Notes: generated by a model from the sequence alone, not told the origin. 64,000 bases of DNA from Vulcanimicrobiota bacterium (GCA_003140215.1 PLJL01000004.1:694661-758660), one strand, 5' to 3'. Counted from the stretch's first letter, positions 9,299 through 19,054 are shown. Made by a program: numbers and translations.

Positions 9299-12200
9299 TC
9301 ACGGGAAGTCGACGCGCTGGAGGATGACGCCGTAGTGCGTCATGTCGGCGTTGATGTGCTTTTCGGCGGGAACGAAGGTCTTGTCGAGGACGAGGTCGAC
9401 CACATTGCGGCCGGGGTGGACGCTTGACGGAATATCGAACGAGACGGTCTGTGGTCCGACCGGCAAGCCGTGATGCGCTTGCGGCGCGGAGCCGCCAAAG
9501 GTCGCGGTGATCCCCTCTTCCCCGGCAGCAAAGGCGTTGCCGGGTACCGCGAACGTCAAGACCATCCGGTGCGCGTTGGGCGGAATCTCCACCGCGAAGC
9601 GATTGCGCAGCGAGATCCAGCAACAGCCCGGTGCGGCAGCGGGGATGAGGCCTTGCAGCTGATCGGGATAACGATCTAGCCCTGGCGGGACGTTGGCAGC
9701 CGGCACACCCTGCGCGGCCGGCGCGAGGGTCGCATGCGCGTCGGCCGCGGCGGCTGCGGCGGCGGCTACTGCGGCCGGCGTCGGCGCGGGCGTCGGCGTA
9801 GCCAGCGGTGCCCGTGCAAACGCATGCGTCGTTCCGCGCACGAAACCGAAGCGCTCGATCGCCATGCCGAGCACGCGCGGATCGGTGATCGCGGCGAACT
9901 TGTTGTCGAAGCGAAAGCCGACGGTGACCGTCGTCGGCCGCTGCACCGGCGGTATTGGGACACGAAAACGCTGCACCGACAGCTGTGGGTTGGCCACCGG
10001 CGTCGTCAGGATCGCGCGGCCGTTCAGGTCGACCGTCAGCGTCTGCGGCGGCGCTCCGGGCACTTGGGGCGTGATGATCTGTGCGTCGAATTCGAACGTT
10101 CGCTGGTCCGGTAGCTGCCGCAGCCGTGCGGTAGCGGTCTTCGCGGTCCAGCGGAAGGCGCCCAGCGGATTGATCTCCTGTTCGTACCAGCCGGTGCGAA
10201 GGTCCGGAGCCGCGTTCGGTGCGCTTGTATCGAGCATCGACGGCGGCGCCGGCGGCGCGCCAAGCTCGTAGATCGTCGTCTTCCCGAAGCGCTTGGCGAT
10301 GTGATAGTGGTCGAAATAGTAGGCCGCCAGCTCGGGCTCGCGATCCATCCACGGAATGCCATCCGGGTCCGGCCAATCGGCGTCGTTGAAGACCAGATAG
10401 CGTGGCTTCGTCGCTTCGAGCTCCTCGAGGAGGCGTTGCCGCCAGACCGGCATCTCTCCGAGGCCCCAGATGTTGCATCCCAGCGGGACGGCCGACGGGC
10501 GATGAATCAGGAACTGGTAGCGGGAGAGAAAAGGAATTCCGCACACCGTATCGCGCGGACCGAGCGAACTGCGCAGAAACGCCAGCGTCGGCGGAATGTC
10601 GTCGACGGTCCCCTCACGGAAGAAGAACCTCTCGCCGTCCGCGCTTTGAATCAGGCGCGACCCCGCCGGCACCGGAATCTCCTTTGGCAGCGCGCGTTCG
10701 ATCGAGTAGTATGTTCGAACGTGCTTGGACACCGGAAGGAACCACTGGTTGAAGGTCGTTTGCGCATGGAAGATGACGCCGACAAGCAGCACGCCGAATC
10801 CGCCTAACGCCGCTACCTGGACCGACGTCAGGAATGCGGAGGTGGCCCGGCGGCCGGCGAGCGCCGCGCGGAGTTCGCGTAGCGAGCGAACCGCGGCGAA
10901 AAGCGCGCGCTCGGCTAGGCAGATCGCGACGATCATCGTGGGCAGCATGGCGAACGCCGAGTGCCCCGGTTCCGAGCGACCCAGCGCGATGCGAAAGATG
11001 ATGGCGGAGAAGAGCGTCATCGCGCCGAGCGCGGCATCCTCACGTGAGATCGAACGCTTCACGAGTGCGCGCACGGCAACGAACCCGATGCTGATGGTCA
11101 TGACGACGGGCGGTCCGTAGAAGATCCGGAACGTCTCGTCCCGGAGCAGCCAGAGCGGATCGGACCCGGCCGGAACGGCGAGGAGCGAGCCGACGAACAT
11201 TGGGGGAAACGGCGTCGCGCAGCAAGCCTCAGCGATCGAAATAAATTGCGTCGTCATGACCACGTACGGCACGAGAACGTGCGTCGCGGCGCCGAGTACC
11301 GCGGCCGGGACGACGACGATCGCGGCTCCGACCCCGAACCATCCGAGATTGTGAAGCACGTCGCCGCGTCGCCATGGCTCTTCGCGTACGGCGAACCCGT
11401 ACCCGACGATCGTCGCAAGCGATGTGACGATTGCGGCCATCCCAATTTCGGGCGAATTGAGAAGCGCCACGACGCATGCGATTCCACCCAGCATGAGGAT
11501 CATGCGCGACCGTCGCTCCAACGCCCAGACGATCGTGACGACCGCCACGCATCCGAGCCACACTCGCAGTTGGACGGAGCCGCCGTACATGGCTACCAGA
11601 ACCGGCGCTGCGAGCAGCGCCGTCGCCCGGCGGCGTAGCATGAAAGCCATGATGTAACACGAGAGCAGCGCCGCCACGAAGAGCTCCGTCGCTGTGAACG
11701 GCACCCGATACGAGTCGAGGCGAAACGCGTTGACGAACGCCAGCTCGACGTAGTACATCAGCGGTCCGTAGGGCCACGCGAAATCGCGGAAGGGAACGCG
11801 ACCGAACGTCCCGTCGCTCATCCAGCTGAACCAGTTTTCGCCATCGAACGGGCCGACGAATGCTCCCGGCAAGAGTGTTGGATTTTGAAGCAGGACACTG
11901 GTCGCGAGGAATCCCGCCATGAACAGCGCGCAAGCTACCGAAACGCACCAGGCCGGGAGGGGCGGCAGACGTCGCGATCGGACCGCCGCGGCAAGGGCGA
12001 CGGTCGCTATCACCACCGCCCCGAACAGCACGGCGCGCCCTAGCAGCGTTGCCCACAAGAGCGGCATTGCCAACAGCGCCAGGGCCGGGAAAAACGGATA
12101 GAGTGCGTTTGTCGCCGCGGCCTTCTCGGCGTTCTCACCCTCTGCGAGCCGTCGCGCCAGCAGCATGTGACCGACGACGGCGCCGATCGGCCAGAGGAAC

Positions 12201-12886
12201 CACGCGCCGGCCAACAGATCGGCGGTTTCGGGCGATGCTGCGACAAACGGCAGGTAGCTCCCGAATAAGTACCCGGCGAACAGGACCATCACGAGGCGAG
12301 CCAACACCGAGAGATCGCCGACGAGCTGTGGCAGCGCCGGTGCCGGGGGCAGCGTGATCTCGTTGTCGTCCCCAGGCGTATCGGCAGCGGCCGTGCGACC
12401 CGTCGCGCGCCGTTGCAATGCTTGCAGTATGACGACCTGCAACGCGATCACGATGGCGAGCGCAATAGGAAGGACGGCCACATCGGTGAGCAACTCACCG
12501 CCGGGGATGCGAAGGACAACGTACGCGATCGGTCCCAGGAGCGTCGCCGCGGCGGTCCAGCGCGCCGTCGCGAGACTCGTCCCCACCGCCCGTAGCTTCT
12601 CGACGTACCAGCGCCATTCGAAGACGGCGCCGGCCACGCAGAGACCGCTTGCCGCTAACGAGAGTAGGTACAGCACGATCTCCTGAAGCTTCGAGTAGTT
12701 CGACAGGACGATCGGCGAGAGTATTCCTTCCGGATAATGAGCCGCCGGAACGTGCAGCACGTGCCCGAGCAGGATCGCGACAAGCCACCCGAACGTCAGG
12801 CCGGCGAGGCCGACGATTCCGAGCAGCAAGAGCGGTGCGTCGGATAGTGCCGGCGGCTGTAGCGAGGGCTTAAGGTCGAGGTTCAT
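9299..12886 (-). CDS. Giant multispan membrane protein with C-terminal beta domains, incl. 'CCW' domain
   Basis: The 1195-residue protein starts MNLDLKPSLQPPALS. Roughly the first 750 residues hold about 14-16 hydrophobic spans, with a loop DGENWFSWMSDG...DFAWPYGPLMYYVELAF that resembles GT-C transferase loops. A soluble part follows: a region like the C-terminal domains of GT39 proteins (TLAFLRSSLGPRD), a beta domain at about 930-1040, an Ala/Pro/Thr-rich linker, then the CCW domain (1076-1195) shared with the lipoprotein at 2224-2742. I infer a membrane glycosyltransferase with appended glycan- or partner-binding domains. Its reaction is unknown. Divergent from the epimerase at 13079. Confidence 0.7.
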   Translation of the reverse strand: MNLDLKPSLQPPALSDAPLLLLGIVGLAGLTFGWLVAILLGHVLHVPAAHYPEGILSPIVLSNYSKLQEIVLYLLSLAASGLCVAGAVFEWRWYVEKLRAVGTSLATARWTAAATLLGPIAYVVLRIPGGELLTDVAVLPIALAIVIALQVVILQALQRRATGRTAAADTPGDDNEITLPPAPALPQLVGDLSVLARLVMVLFAGYLFGSYLPFVAASPETADLLAGAWFLWPIGAVVGHMLLARRLAEGENAEKAAATNALYPFFPALALLAMPLLWATLLGRAVLFGAVVIATVALAAAVRSRRLPPLPAWCVSVACALFMAGFLATSVLLQNPTLLPGAFVGPFDGENWFSWMSDGTFGRVPFRDFAWPYGPLMYYVELAFVNAFRLDSYRVPFTATELFVAALLSCYIMAFMLRRRATALLAAPVLVAMYGGSVQLRVWLGCVAVVTIVWALERRSRMILMLGGIACVVALLNSPEIGMAAIVTSLATIVGYGFAVREEPWRRGDVLHNLGWFGVGAAIVVVPAAVLGAATHVLVPYVVMTTQFISIAEACCATPFPPMFVGSLLAVPAGSDPLWLLRDETFRIFYGPPVVMTISIGFVAVRALVKRSISREDAALGAMTLFSAIIFRIALGRSEPGHSAFAMLPTMIVAICLAERALFAAVRSLRELRAALAGRRATSAFLTSVQVAALGGFGVLLVGVIFHAQTTFNQWFLPVSKHVRTYYSIERALPKEIPVPAGSRLIQSADGERFFFREGTVDDIPPTLAFLRSSLGPRDTVCGIPFLSRYQFLIHRPSAVPLGCNIWGLGEMPVWRQRLLEELEATKPRYLVFNDADWPDPDGIPWMDREPELAAYYFDHYHIAKRFGKTTIYELGAPPAPPSMLDTSAPNAAPDLRTGWYEQEINPLGAFRWTAKTATARLRQLPDQRTFEFDAQIITPQVPGAPPQTLTVDLNGRAILTTPVANPQLSVQRFRVPIPPVQRPTTVTVGFRFDNKFAAITDPRVLGMAIERFGFVRGTTHAFARAPLATPTPAPTPAAVAAAAAAAADAHATLAPAAQGVPAANVPPGLDRYPDQLQGLIPAAAPGCCWISLRNRFAVEIPPNAHRMVLTFAVPGNAFAAGEEGITATFGGSAPQAHHGLPVGPQTVSFDIPSSVHPGRNVVDLVLDKTFVPAEKHINADMTHYGVILQRVDFP

Positions 12887-13078
12887 TCGTACTGACGACA
12901 CCAGGCCGCTGCACTTGTCGTCTTGCGCGTAGTGACCCCCGCCGAACTCATGCGGCGACTGGACGCGCATACACTGCACGTCGAAACCTTGCCCATGCTC
13001 CGAAGATTGTGGTCCCTGAGGCGTCGCACCTTCGACGCCGGGGGGAGCGATGGCGTGGGCGGCGTAGCCTTCATCGGC

Positions 13079-14578
13079 ATGAAGTGGGTACGGTCGTATA
13101 TGGCGTCGCGGCTCCGCCGCGGGATCTCCGCCCGCGCGCTGGGGCCCAATGAGGCGCGTGTCCTCTACGACGGAACCGTTGCTCTTTGCGCTGCGATGCT
13201 CTCGCTCGCCTTGGACGCCGCATTCGTGCGACACGCGTCGCCGGACGGGCGACTGTGGTGCGCAATGCTCGTGCTCGCTCCGATCCTCGTCACAGCCAGC
13301 CTGGCGCTCGGCATCTACGGCCGTCTGCGCTTCTCGCCCGGGCGGGTCAAAGCGCTCGCCCTGGCCCTCTCCGTCGCAATCGCTGCTGCGCTTGCCGCCC
13401 TCATTTCAAACGACGTGCCGTTTGCGCTCCTCTGGGTTGCTATCGCCGGGGGGCCGATCATTGTCGCGCGCCTGCTGCTCGGCATCGCGCAGACCGCGCG
13501 GCGCACGTCGCTGGCCGTAGCCGTGAACGACCGCGGACCGGTGCTGGTGATCGGCGGAGCAGGCTACATCGGAACTCACGCGGTGGAACAGCTACTTTCG
13601 GCCGGTCACGCGGTGAGGGTCCTCGACCGGCTGATGTACGGTCGCTCCTCGCTGTCAGACTTCGCGGCGAATCCACGCTTCTCGTTTGTGGAGGGCGACG
13701 CTGCAGATATCTCGCGGCTCACGGAAGCGATGCGGGGCGCGTCGGCAGTCGTTCACCTTGCCGGCCTCGTCGGCGATCCTGCCTGCGCGGTCGATCCTGA
13801 ATTCACGCGGCACACGAACATTTTTGTGACGCGAATGGTTCGGGCCATCGCGCAGTCGATGGGCGTGCGACGCTTCATCTTTTCATCGAGCTGCTCGGTG
13901 TACGGTGTGAGTGACGATCCCGTCGACGAATTGAGCCGGCTCACTCCGGTTTCGCTGTACGCGCAAACGAAGATCGACAGCGAGGGCGAGCTGCTCTCCA
14001 ACACGCCGGACGACTTTTTCATCACCATCCTGCGGTTTGCCACGGTGTTCGGTCACTCGCGGCGACCGCGCTTCGACCTCGTCGGGAACCTCTTCGCAGC
14101 GCAGGCGATCGAGGACGGGGTGATCACCGTAGTCGGCCCAGACCAGTGGCGACCTTTCATCCACGTTCGCGATCTGGGCCGCGCGATCGCTGAGACGATT
14201 GACGCTGATCCCCTCGTGGTGCAGAGCCAGATATTCAACGTCGGTGACGAGCGCTTGAACACAACCATCCTCGGGCTCGCCAAGGCGGTCCAGGCCGTTG
14301 CGCAGACGTACCGGCCGGTCGAGATCACGGTTACCGAGGACCCGGCCGATAAGCGTAACTACGCGGTGTCGTTCGACAAGATTCAACGTACATTGGGCTT
14401 TCGGGCGCAGACCTCGCTCGAGGACGGGATCCGCGAGCTGATCGAAAAGCATCGCCAAGGCGCATATGCGCACTACCGTGAAGAGGCGTACAGTAACGTC
14501 GCGATGACGCGGCATGCACTCGACCGGTTCCACGATCCCGACGAACTTTCGCGCATTTATGCGCCACTCTCGCGTTGA
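13079..14578 (+). CDS. Membrane-anchored NAD-dependent nucleotide-sugar epimerase/dehydratase
   Basis: The protein is about 499 residues from ATG 13079 (alternatives ATG 13100, or upstream TTG 12923). It has about four N-terminal membrane spans in residues 30-140 and then an extended SDR domain starting VLVIGGAGYIGTHAVEQLL, with SSSCSVYG and YAQTK (YxxxK). CapD/PglF/FlaA1-type 4,6-dehydratases also have four N-terminal spans, but here the SDR part looks GalE-like. It heads a tight + strand operon, with the next start at 14575 or 14581. The reaction is epimerisation or dehydration of a nucleotide sugar; the substrate is not known. Confidence 0.82.
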   Translation: MKWVRSYMASRLRRGISARALGPNEARVLYDGTVALCAAMLSLALDAAFVRHASPDGRLWCAMLVLAPILVTASLALGIYGRLRFSPGRVKALALALSVAIAAALAALISNDVPFALLWVAIAGGPIIVARLLLGIAQTARRTSLAVAVNDRGPVLVIGGAGYIGTHAVEQLLSAGHAVRVLDRLMYGRSSLSDFAANPRFSFVEGDAADISRLTEAMRGASAVVHLAGLVGDPACAVDPEFTRHTNIFVTRMVRAIAQSMGVRRFIFSSSCSVYGVSDDPVDELSRLTPVSLYAQTKIDSEGELLSNTPDDFFITILRFATVFGHSRRPRFDLVGNLFAAQAIEDGVITVVGPDQWRPFIHVRDLGRAIAETIDADPLVVQSQIFNVGDERLNTTILGLAKAVQAVAQTYRPVEITVTEDPADKRNYAVSFDKIQRTLGFRAQTSLEDGIRELIEKHRQGAYAHYREEAYSNVAMTRHALDRFHDPDELSRIYAPLSR

Positions 14579-14580
14579 CG

Positions 14581-15033
14581 ATGGCATCCGGTGTTGAGTC
14601 GCCGCGGCTGATCGCCGGCGGAGCTGCCGTCGACGACCGCGGTGCGCTTGGTTTCGTCAACGACTTCGACTTCGCCGGCGTTCGCCGCTTCTATTCGGTG
14701 CGCAATCACCGCACCGGTTTCGTTCGGGCTTGGCACGCGCACCGGCGCGAGGCGAAATATGTGACGGTGGTCTGCGGCGCAGCGGTGGTAGCATGCGTCG
14801 CAGTCGATGACTGGGACCACCCATCGCCCGATGCGGCGGTCTCACGCTTCGTGCTCAGTGGCAGCAAGCCGGCGGTGCTCTACGTTCCGGCTGGCTATGC
14901 GAACGGCGCGATGACGCTGACCGATGACGCGGTTCTGCTGTACTTCTCGACCGCGACGCTCGACGAGAGCGCGACGGATGACGTTCGCTACGACGCGCGG
15001 CTGTGGGATGTGTGGCAGGTCGAGGAGCGGTGA
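14581..15033 (+). CDS. RmlC/FdtA-like cupin, sugar epimerase or ketoisomerase
   Basis: The 150-residue single cupin domain contains WHAHRREAKYVTVVCGA (His pair plus strand) and VLYVPAGYANGAM, the two strands that form the active site in dTDP-4-keto-sugar 3,5-epimerases and 3,4-ketoisomerases. It lacks the GLHYQ motif seen in the RmlC at 42019, so a strict RmlC role is doubtful. Start is ATG 14581, or TTG 14575, which would give a TTGA overlap with the upstream stop. It probably processes the 4-keto sugar made by a partner in this operon. Confidence 0.72.
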   Translation: MASGVESPRLIAGGAAVDDRGALGFVNDFDFAGVRRFYSVRNHRTGFVRAWHAHRREAKYVTVVCGAAVVACVAVDDWDHPSPDAAVSRFVLSGSKPAVLYVPAGYANGAMTLTDDAVLLYFSTATLDESATDDVRYDARLWDVWQVEER

Positions 15034-15770
15034 CAGCGGCCCCCCCCACCTTCCGCGTGATCGTGCCGATGTACGATGAGGAGGCTGTGGCCGAGACCAG
15101 CGTGCGGCTCGTGAGCACGGCGCTTGCGACGTATGGTGAGCGCGCCGGACTCATCGTGGTCGACGATGGAAGCCGTGACGGAACGCGTACGATCCTGCGC
15201 CGGCTTGCCCGCGAGCTTCCGAAACTGCGGTACGTCGAGCGTGAGGCGAATGGCGGGTATGGCGCAGCGCTTCGGAGCGGCGTCGAGCGCGCGGTCACCG
15301 AAGGCGCGGACTACGTGGTCTTCATGGACAGCGATCTCACGAACGATCCGGCCGATCTGCCGAAGTTCGTCGCGGCGATGGAAAGCGGTGCCGACGTTAT
15401 CAAGGCAACCCGCTTTCGCCGCGGGGGAGGGATGCGCGGGATCCCGTGGCAGCGTCGCGCGATCTCGGTAGCCGGCAACGTGGTCGCGGCGGCGCTCTTC
15501 CGCATCGGCGTGCGCGATTGCACCAACGGCTTTCGGGCGGTGCGTACTGAGTTGCTGCAACGAATGCACCTGCGCGAGCGCGGCTTCGCCGTCATCGTCG
15601 AGGAGCTGTGGTGGTGCAAGGCCCTCGGAGCGCGTTTCATCGAAGTTCCGGTTGTACTCACGTCGCGCACCCAGGCGCTGCGGCCGACGGCCTTCCAGTA
15701 CCAGCCCGACGTGTTCCGTACCTATCTCCGCTACGCGTTGCTTAGCGCACGAGGCATCCGACCCGCATGA
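15030..15770 (+). CDS. GT2 glycosyltransferase (DPM1-like)
   Basis: The 246-residue protein has a compact GT-A fold: FRVIVPMYDEE, IVVDDGSRDGT and the DxD-type FMDSDLTND, then RDCTNGFRAVR near residue 170, a segment common in dolichyl/polyprenyl-phosphate sugar transferases. No C-terminal membrane spans. The start is GTG 15030, which overlaps the previous stop as GTGA, and its own stop overlaps the next ATG as ATGA, so translation is coupled. It probably loads a sugar onto polyprenyl phosphate. Confidence 0.85.
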   Translation: MTAAPPTFRVIVPMYDEEAVAETSVRLVSTALATYGERAGLIVVDDGSRDGTRTILRRLARELPKLRYVEREANGGYGAALRSGVERAVTEGADYVVFMDSDLTNDPADLPKFVAAMESGADVIKATRFRRGGGMRGIPWQRRAISVAGNVVAAALFRIGVRDCTNGFRAVRTELLQRMHLRERGFAVIVEELWWCKALGARFIEVPVVLTSRTQALRPTAFQYQPDVFRTYLRYALLSARGIRPA

Positions 15771-16984
15771 CACGCTTGATCTCTCCACCGCGTACGACTT
15801 GCAGGGGCTGCGACCGCTCGACCCTCGAGCTCGTCCTCGACTTCGGGCCTCAGCCTTTAGCTGGAGGCTTCCTCGCTGGCCCCGAGCTGATTGCGTCGGA
15901 GCGACGGTTTCCGCTCGCCGTGCACGTGTGCTCGAGCTGCGGGCTGGTGCAGATTCTCGACCCGGTCGATCCTGAGATACTCTTTCAGGACTACTCGTTC
16001 TCATCGAGCACCATCGCACCGCTAGTCGAGCATTTCCGCACGTACGGGGCTGCGCTGCGCGAGCGCTTCTCGCCGCGCGTGGTCGTCGAGTTCGGCTGCA
16101 ACGACGGAGTGCTGCTGTCGCCGTTGCAGGAAGCGGGCGTGACGGCGATCGGCGTGGACCCGTCGCAGAACATCACCGAGCTGGCGCGTGGCAAGGGCCT
16201 CGACGTCGTTACCGGGTATTTCGATGTTTTAACCGCGCACGCAATCCGTGGTCGTGCCGGTACCGCGGACATCGTCACCGGAAGCAATGCCTTCGCCCAC
16301 AACGACCGGCCGGAACGCATTCTTGCCGCGGCCGCTGAGCTTCTAGCCGACGACGGCGTGCTCGCGCTGGAGGTCATGTACGCCGGCGATCTGCTCGAGA
16401 CGTTGCAATGGGACACGCTGTACCACGAGCACCTGACGTTTTACAGCCTGACCTCACTCGGGCGCTTGCTCGAGCAGCACGGTTTTGGCGTGTTCGACGC
16501 GGAGCGCATTCCGATGCACGGCGGATCGTTGCGGGTCTTCGCCGCGCGCGACGGCCGCCCGCGGCAGCCCGGCGCGGACGCGCTGTATGCATACGAAAAT
16601 GAGAACCACCTCGCGGAGGCGTCGACATGGCATGCCTTCGCAGACGAGAGTTTGCGACGCATCGCGATCGTGCGCGACGTGTACGCCGATCTTGCGGCGG
16701 CGAAGAGGCGTATCTGGGGCTATGGCGCGGCCGGCAAGGCGACGATGTGGGTCAATGTTTGTGAGATGGACTATCTCGAAGCTGTTGTCGACGCCTCGCC
16801 GCTGCGCGCCGGTAAGCTGATGCCGGGGACGCATACGCCGATTGTCTTCCCCGAGGAGATGCGGCGCCGGCCGCCTGACGTCTGCTTCGTGACCGCATGG
16901 AACTACGCAGACCACATTCGCGCAAAGGAGGCGTGGTTCGAAGGGATGTGGTCGACCCCACTCCCCGCGCTGCGGTTCTTCTGA
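15767..16984 (+). CDS. Sugar C-methyltransferase with N-terminal zinc-binding domain
   Basis: The 405-residue protein has three parts. The N-terminal zinc site has CRGC and CSSC pairs (about residues 12-58). The Rossmann methyltransferase has VVEFGCNDGVLL and NAFAHN. The C-terminal domain starts IWGYGAAGKATMW, a second nucleotide-binding fold. This is the layout of TylC3-type NDP-hexose C-methyltransferases, which add a methyl from SAM next to a 4-keto group. YHEHLTFYS carries the conserved active-site His/Tyr region. A paralog sits at 40790-42022. It overlaps both neighbours by 4 bp (ATGA, CTGA). Confidence 0.87.
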   Translation: MTRLISPPRTTCRGCDRSTLELVLDFGPQPLAGGFLAGPELIASERRFPLAVHVCSSCGLVQILDPVDPEILFQDYSFSSSTIAPLVEHFRTYGAALRERFSPRVVVEFGCNDGVLLSPLQEAGVTAIGVDPSQNITELARGKGLDVVTGYFDVLTAHAIRGRAGTADIVTGSNAFAHNDRPERILAAAAELLADDGVLALEVMYAGDLLETLQWDTLYHEHLTFYSLTSLGRLLEQHGFGVFDAERIPMHGGSLRVFAARDGRPRQPGADALYAYENENHLAEASTWHAFADESLRRIAIVRDVYADLAAAKRRIWGYGAAGKATMWVNVCEMDYLEAVVDASPLRAGKLMPGTHTPIVFPEEMRRRPPDVCFVTAWNYADHIRAKEAWFEGMWSTPLPALRFF

Positions 16985-17847
16985 AAGCCTCCGTCCTCGT
17001 CATCGGCGCGACCGGAATGCTCGGGCGCGCCTGCGTCGCCCGACTGGGCGAACGCTTCGCGCGCGTCGATGGGACGCAGCGCCGCGACCCCGCGGCGCCG
17101 CGCTACCTCGAAGTTGGCGACGACGCTGCGTTGCGAGCGCTCTTCGCAGCTGGGTCGTACGACTACGTCCTGAACTGCGCCGCGGTCCTGGCCTCGCCCG
17201 AACTCGAGTCCGATGATGCATGGCGAGGGGAAGCAATAGCGACCAACGCCCGGTTTCCGCTGGCGCTAGCCGCGAGCGCCGCGGATCACGGCGCGCGGCT
17301 GCTCCACGTCTCCACCGACGGCGTGTTCTCAGGACGAGCGCGTGAGCCGTACGATGAGGGTGCGCGGGCGGACGCGACCGACGTATACGGTATGACGAAG
17401 CTGCTCGGCGAGCCTCGTAACGCCGCGGCACTCACCGTGCGCTGTTCGCTCGTCGGCGTCGATGTCGGCCGCCGGCGCGGACTCGTTGAATGGTTCCTCG
17501 GCACCGCCGAAGGATCGGTCGTCTCGGGTTATGAAGATCAACGCTGGAACGGCGTGACCACTTTGCAACTTGCCGACGCGATTGCCGAGATCATTGCGGC
17601 GGACGCGTTCGGAGCGTTGCGAAGCGTCTCGCACGTCCACCATTTCTGCCCGAATCAACCGATCACCAAATACGCTTTGCTCGCCGCGCTCAACGACGTG
17701 ACGGGTAACGTTCGGGAAGTTCGGTGCTCGACATCAAGCTCCGGGACGTTCGGTCGCGTCCTCGCCAGCAAGTACGGTGCCTTCAACCGGTACGCGTCGG
17801 CGCCGGGCTGGAGTCCCCTACTGACCGAGCTGCTCGCATCGAGATGA
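16981..17847 (+). CDS. RmlD-like NDP-4-keto-sugar reductase
   Basis: The roughly 288-residue extended SDR has VLVIGATGMLG at its very start, LNCAAVLASPE, LHVSTDGVF and YGMTK (YxxxK). It is expected to reduce a 4-keto sugar. The family starts a few residues before the first strand, which here is exactly a CTG at 16981 overlapping the previous stop as CTGA. The nearest conventional start is GTG 16948, which would add 11 residues and overlap by 37 bp. I prefer CTG but the start is not proven. The WecB-like gene begins 4 bp after its stop. Confidence 0.8.
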   Translation: MKASVLVIGATGMLGRACVARLGERFARVDGTQRRDPAAPRYLEVGDDAALRALFAAGSYDYVLNCAAVLASPELESDDAWRGEAIATNARFPLALAASAADHGARLLHVSTDGVFSGRAREPYDEGARADATDVYGMTKLLGEPRNAAALTVRCSLVGVDVGRRRGLVEWFLGTAEGSVVSGYEDQRWNGVTTLQLADAIAEIIAADAFGALRSVSHVHHFCPNQPITKYALLAALNDVTGNVREVRCSTSSSGTFGRVLASKYGAFNRYASAPGWSPLLTELLASR

Positions 17848-17851
17848 GGTC

Positions 17852-19039
17852 ATGAAAAAACTCGCGTTCATTCTGGGAATCCGTCCGGACGTCATCCGAG
17901 CCGCGCTGGTCATCAATCAGCTGCGCCGCTATTCCGACATGGAGTTCGTCTTCATTTGGTCGGGGCAACACTACTCCGACAATCTCAAGGACATTTTCTT
18001 CCGCGAGCTCGGCATCGAGCCGGCGCAGATCGACCTCGGTGCGGGCGGCGAAACCGACGCGGACGTTGTCGCGTCGGTCATATCGCGTCTGTACAAAGTG
18101 CTTGCCGAGCTCGAACCCGCCGCCGCCGTTTTCCTGGGCGATACGAACACGACAACCGGCGCCCTAGCGGCGGCCCAGCTCAACATTCCGATCGTGCACA
18201 TTGAAGGCTGCATGCGCTCGTACGACTGGCGTATGCCCGAGGAGAAGTACCGCACGACGATCGATCACCTGGCCGACGTCATCTACACCTACTTCGACGA
18301 GTACAAAGAACAAGGCGTCCGCGAGGGCCTGAACCCGCGCAACATCGTCATCGTGACGAACCCGATCGTCGACATTCTGGAGCACTACTACTTCTCGCGC
18401 AAGGCGAAGTTCGATGCGATGGCGACCGCGGAGTTCTTCTCCTCGCGAGGGATCGAGCGCGAGAAGTTCTATCTGATGACCTGCCACCGTCGCGAAAACG
18501 TTCACATCGAACCCTCGCTGCGCGCGATCGTCGAGCTTATCGGCGCCGCGCCGCACCCGGTCTACTTCCCGGCCAGCTACCGCACGCAGAAGGTCATCCG
18601 CGGCCTCGGAATCACGTTGCCCCCTCACGTGCACATGGTCGATCCGATCGGCTACGACGAGATATTATGTCTGATGGTCAACTCACGCGGCGTGATCACC
18701 GATTCCGGTACGGTCGTAGAGGAGACGTGCGTGCTCCAAGTTCCGTCCTTGCAGATGAGAAAGTCCACGGAGCGCCCGCAGGTCTACGACGTCGGCTCGA
18801 GCGTCAAGTTCGACCCTACGGCCCCAGAAAAGTACCCAAGCGGCATTGTGTTCCGCAAACTGGAGTCGCTGTTCGGAAAGCATTGGGACTACACCGTGCT
18901 CGGCGACGGAAAGTCGTCGCAGCGCATCGCCGAAGACTTGCACCGCCGTGTCGTCGAGGATGATTTCGCGCGGCACCGCCCGGAGCACTACAGCCTCCCG
19001 ATCGAACGCTCGTACCGCGAAGATGGCCTCGTCGTCTAG
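17852..19039 (+). CDS. UDP-GlcNAc 2-epimerase family protein (WecB-like)
   Basis: The 395-residue protein starts MKKLAFILGIRPDVIRAA, matching the opening GTRPE strand of the family with a variation (GIRPD). FLGDTNTT, HIEGCMRSYDWRMPEEKYR, CHRRENV and DSGTVVEETCV are the expected substrate and catalytic motifs. It should interconvert a UDP-HexNAc and its C2 epimer in the cytoplasm, probably ManNAc-type for surface glycan. CapG/FnlC-type enzymes acting on 6-deoxy HexNAc are an alternative. It ends the + strand operon; the convergent gene stops at 19055. Confidence 0.9.
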   Translation: MKKLAFILGIRPDVIRAALVINQLRRYSDMEFVFIWSGQHYSDNLKDIFFRELGIEPAQIDLGAGGETDADVVASVISRLYKVLAELEPAAAVFLGDTNTTTGALAAAQLNIPIVHIEGCMRSYDWRMPEEKYRTTIDHLADVIYTYFDEYKEQGVREGLNPRNIVIVTNPIVDILEHYYFSRKAKFDAMATAEFFSSRGIEREKFYLMTCHRRENVHIEPSLRAIVELIGAAPHPVYFPASYRTQKVIRGLGITLPPHVHMVDPIGYDEILCLMVNSRGVITDSGTVVEETCVLQVPSLQMRKSTERPQVYDVGSSVKFDPTAPEKYPSGIVFRKLESLFGKHWDYTVLGDGKSSQRIAEDLHRRVVEDDFARHRPEHYSLPIERSYREDGLVV

Positions 19040-19054
19040 CGACGCGCTCAGCCC

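Noticed and set aside
9700..9800. Ala-codon (GCC/GCG) run as a microsatellite for phase variation
   Set aside because: It encodes an Ala/Pro/Thr linker inside the giant membrane protein; no run of identical units long enough for slippage is seen.
12923..13078. Upstream extension of the 13079 epimerase to TTG 12923
   Set aside because: Polar, Arg-rich and without family similarity; ATG 13079 lies nearer the first membrane span.
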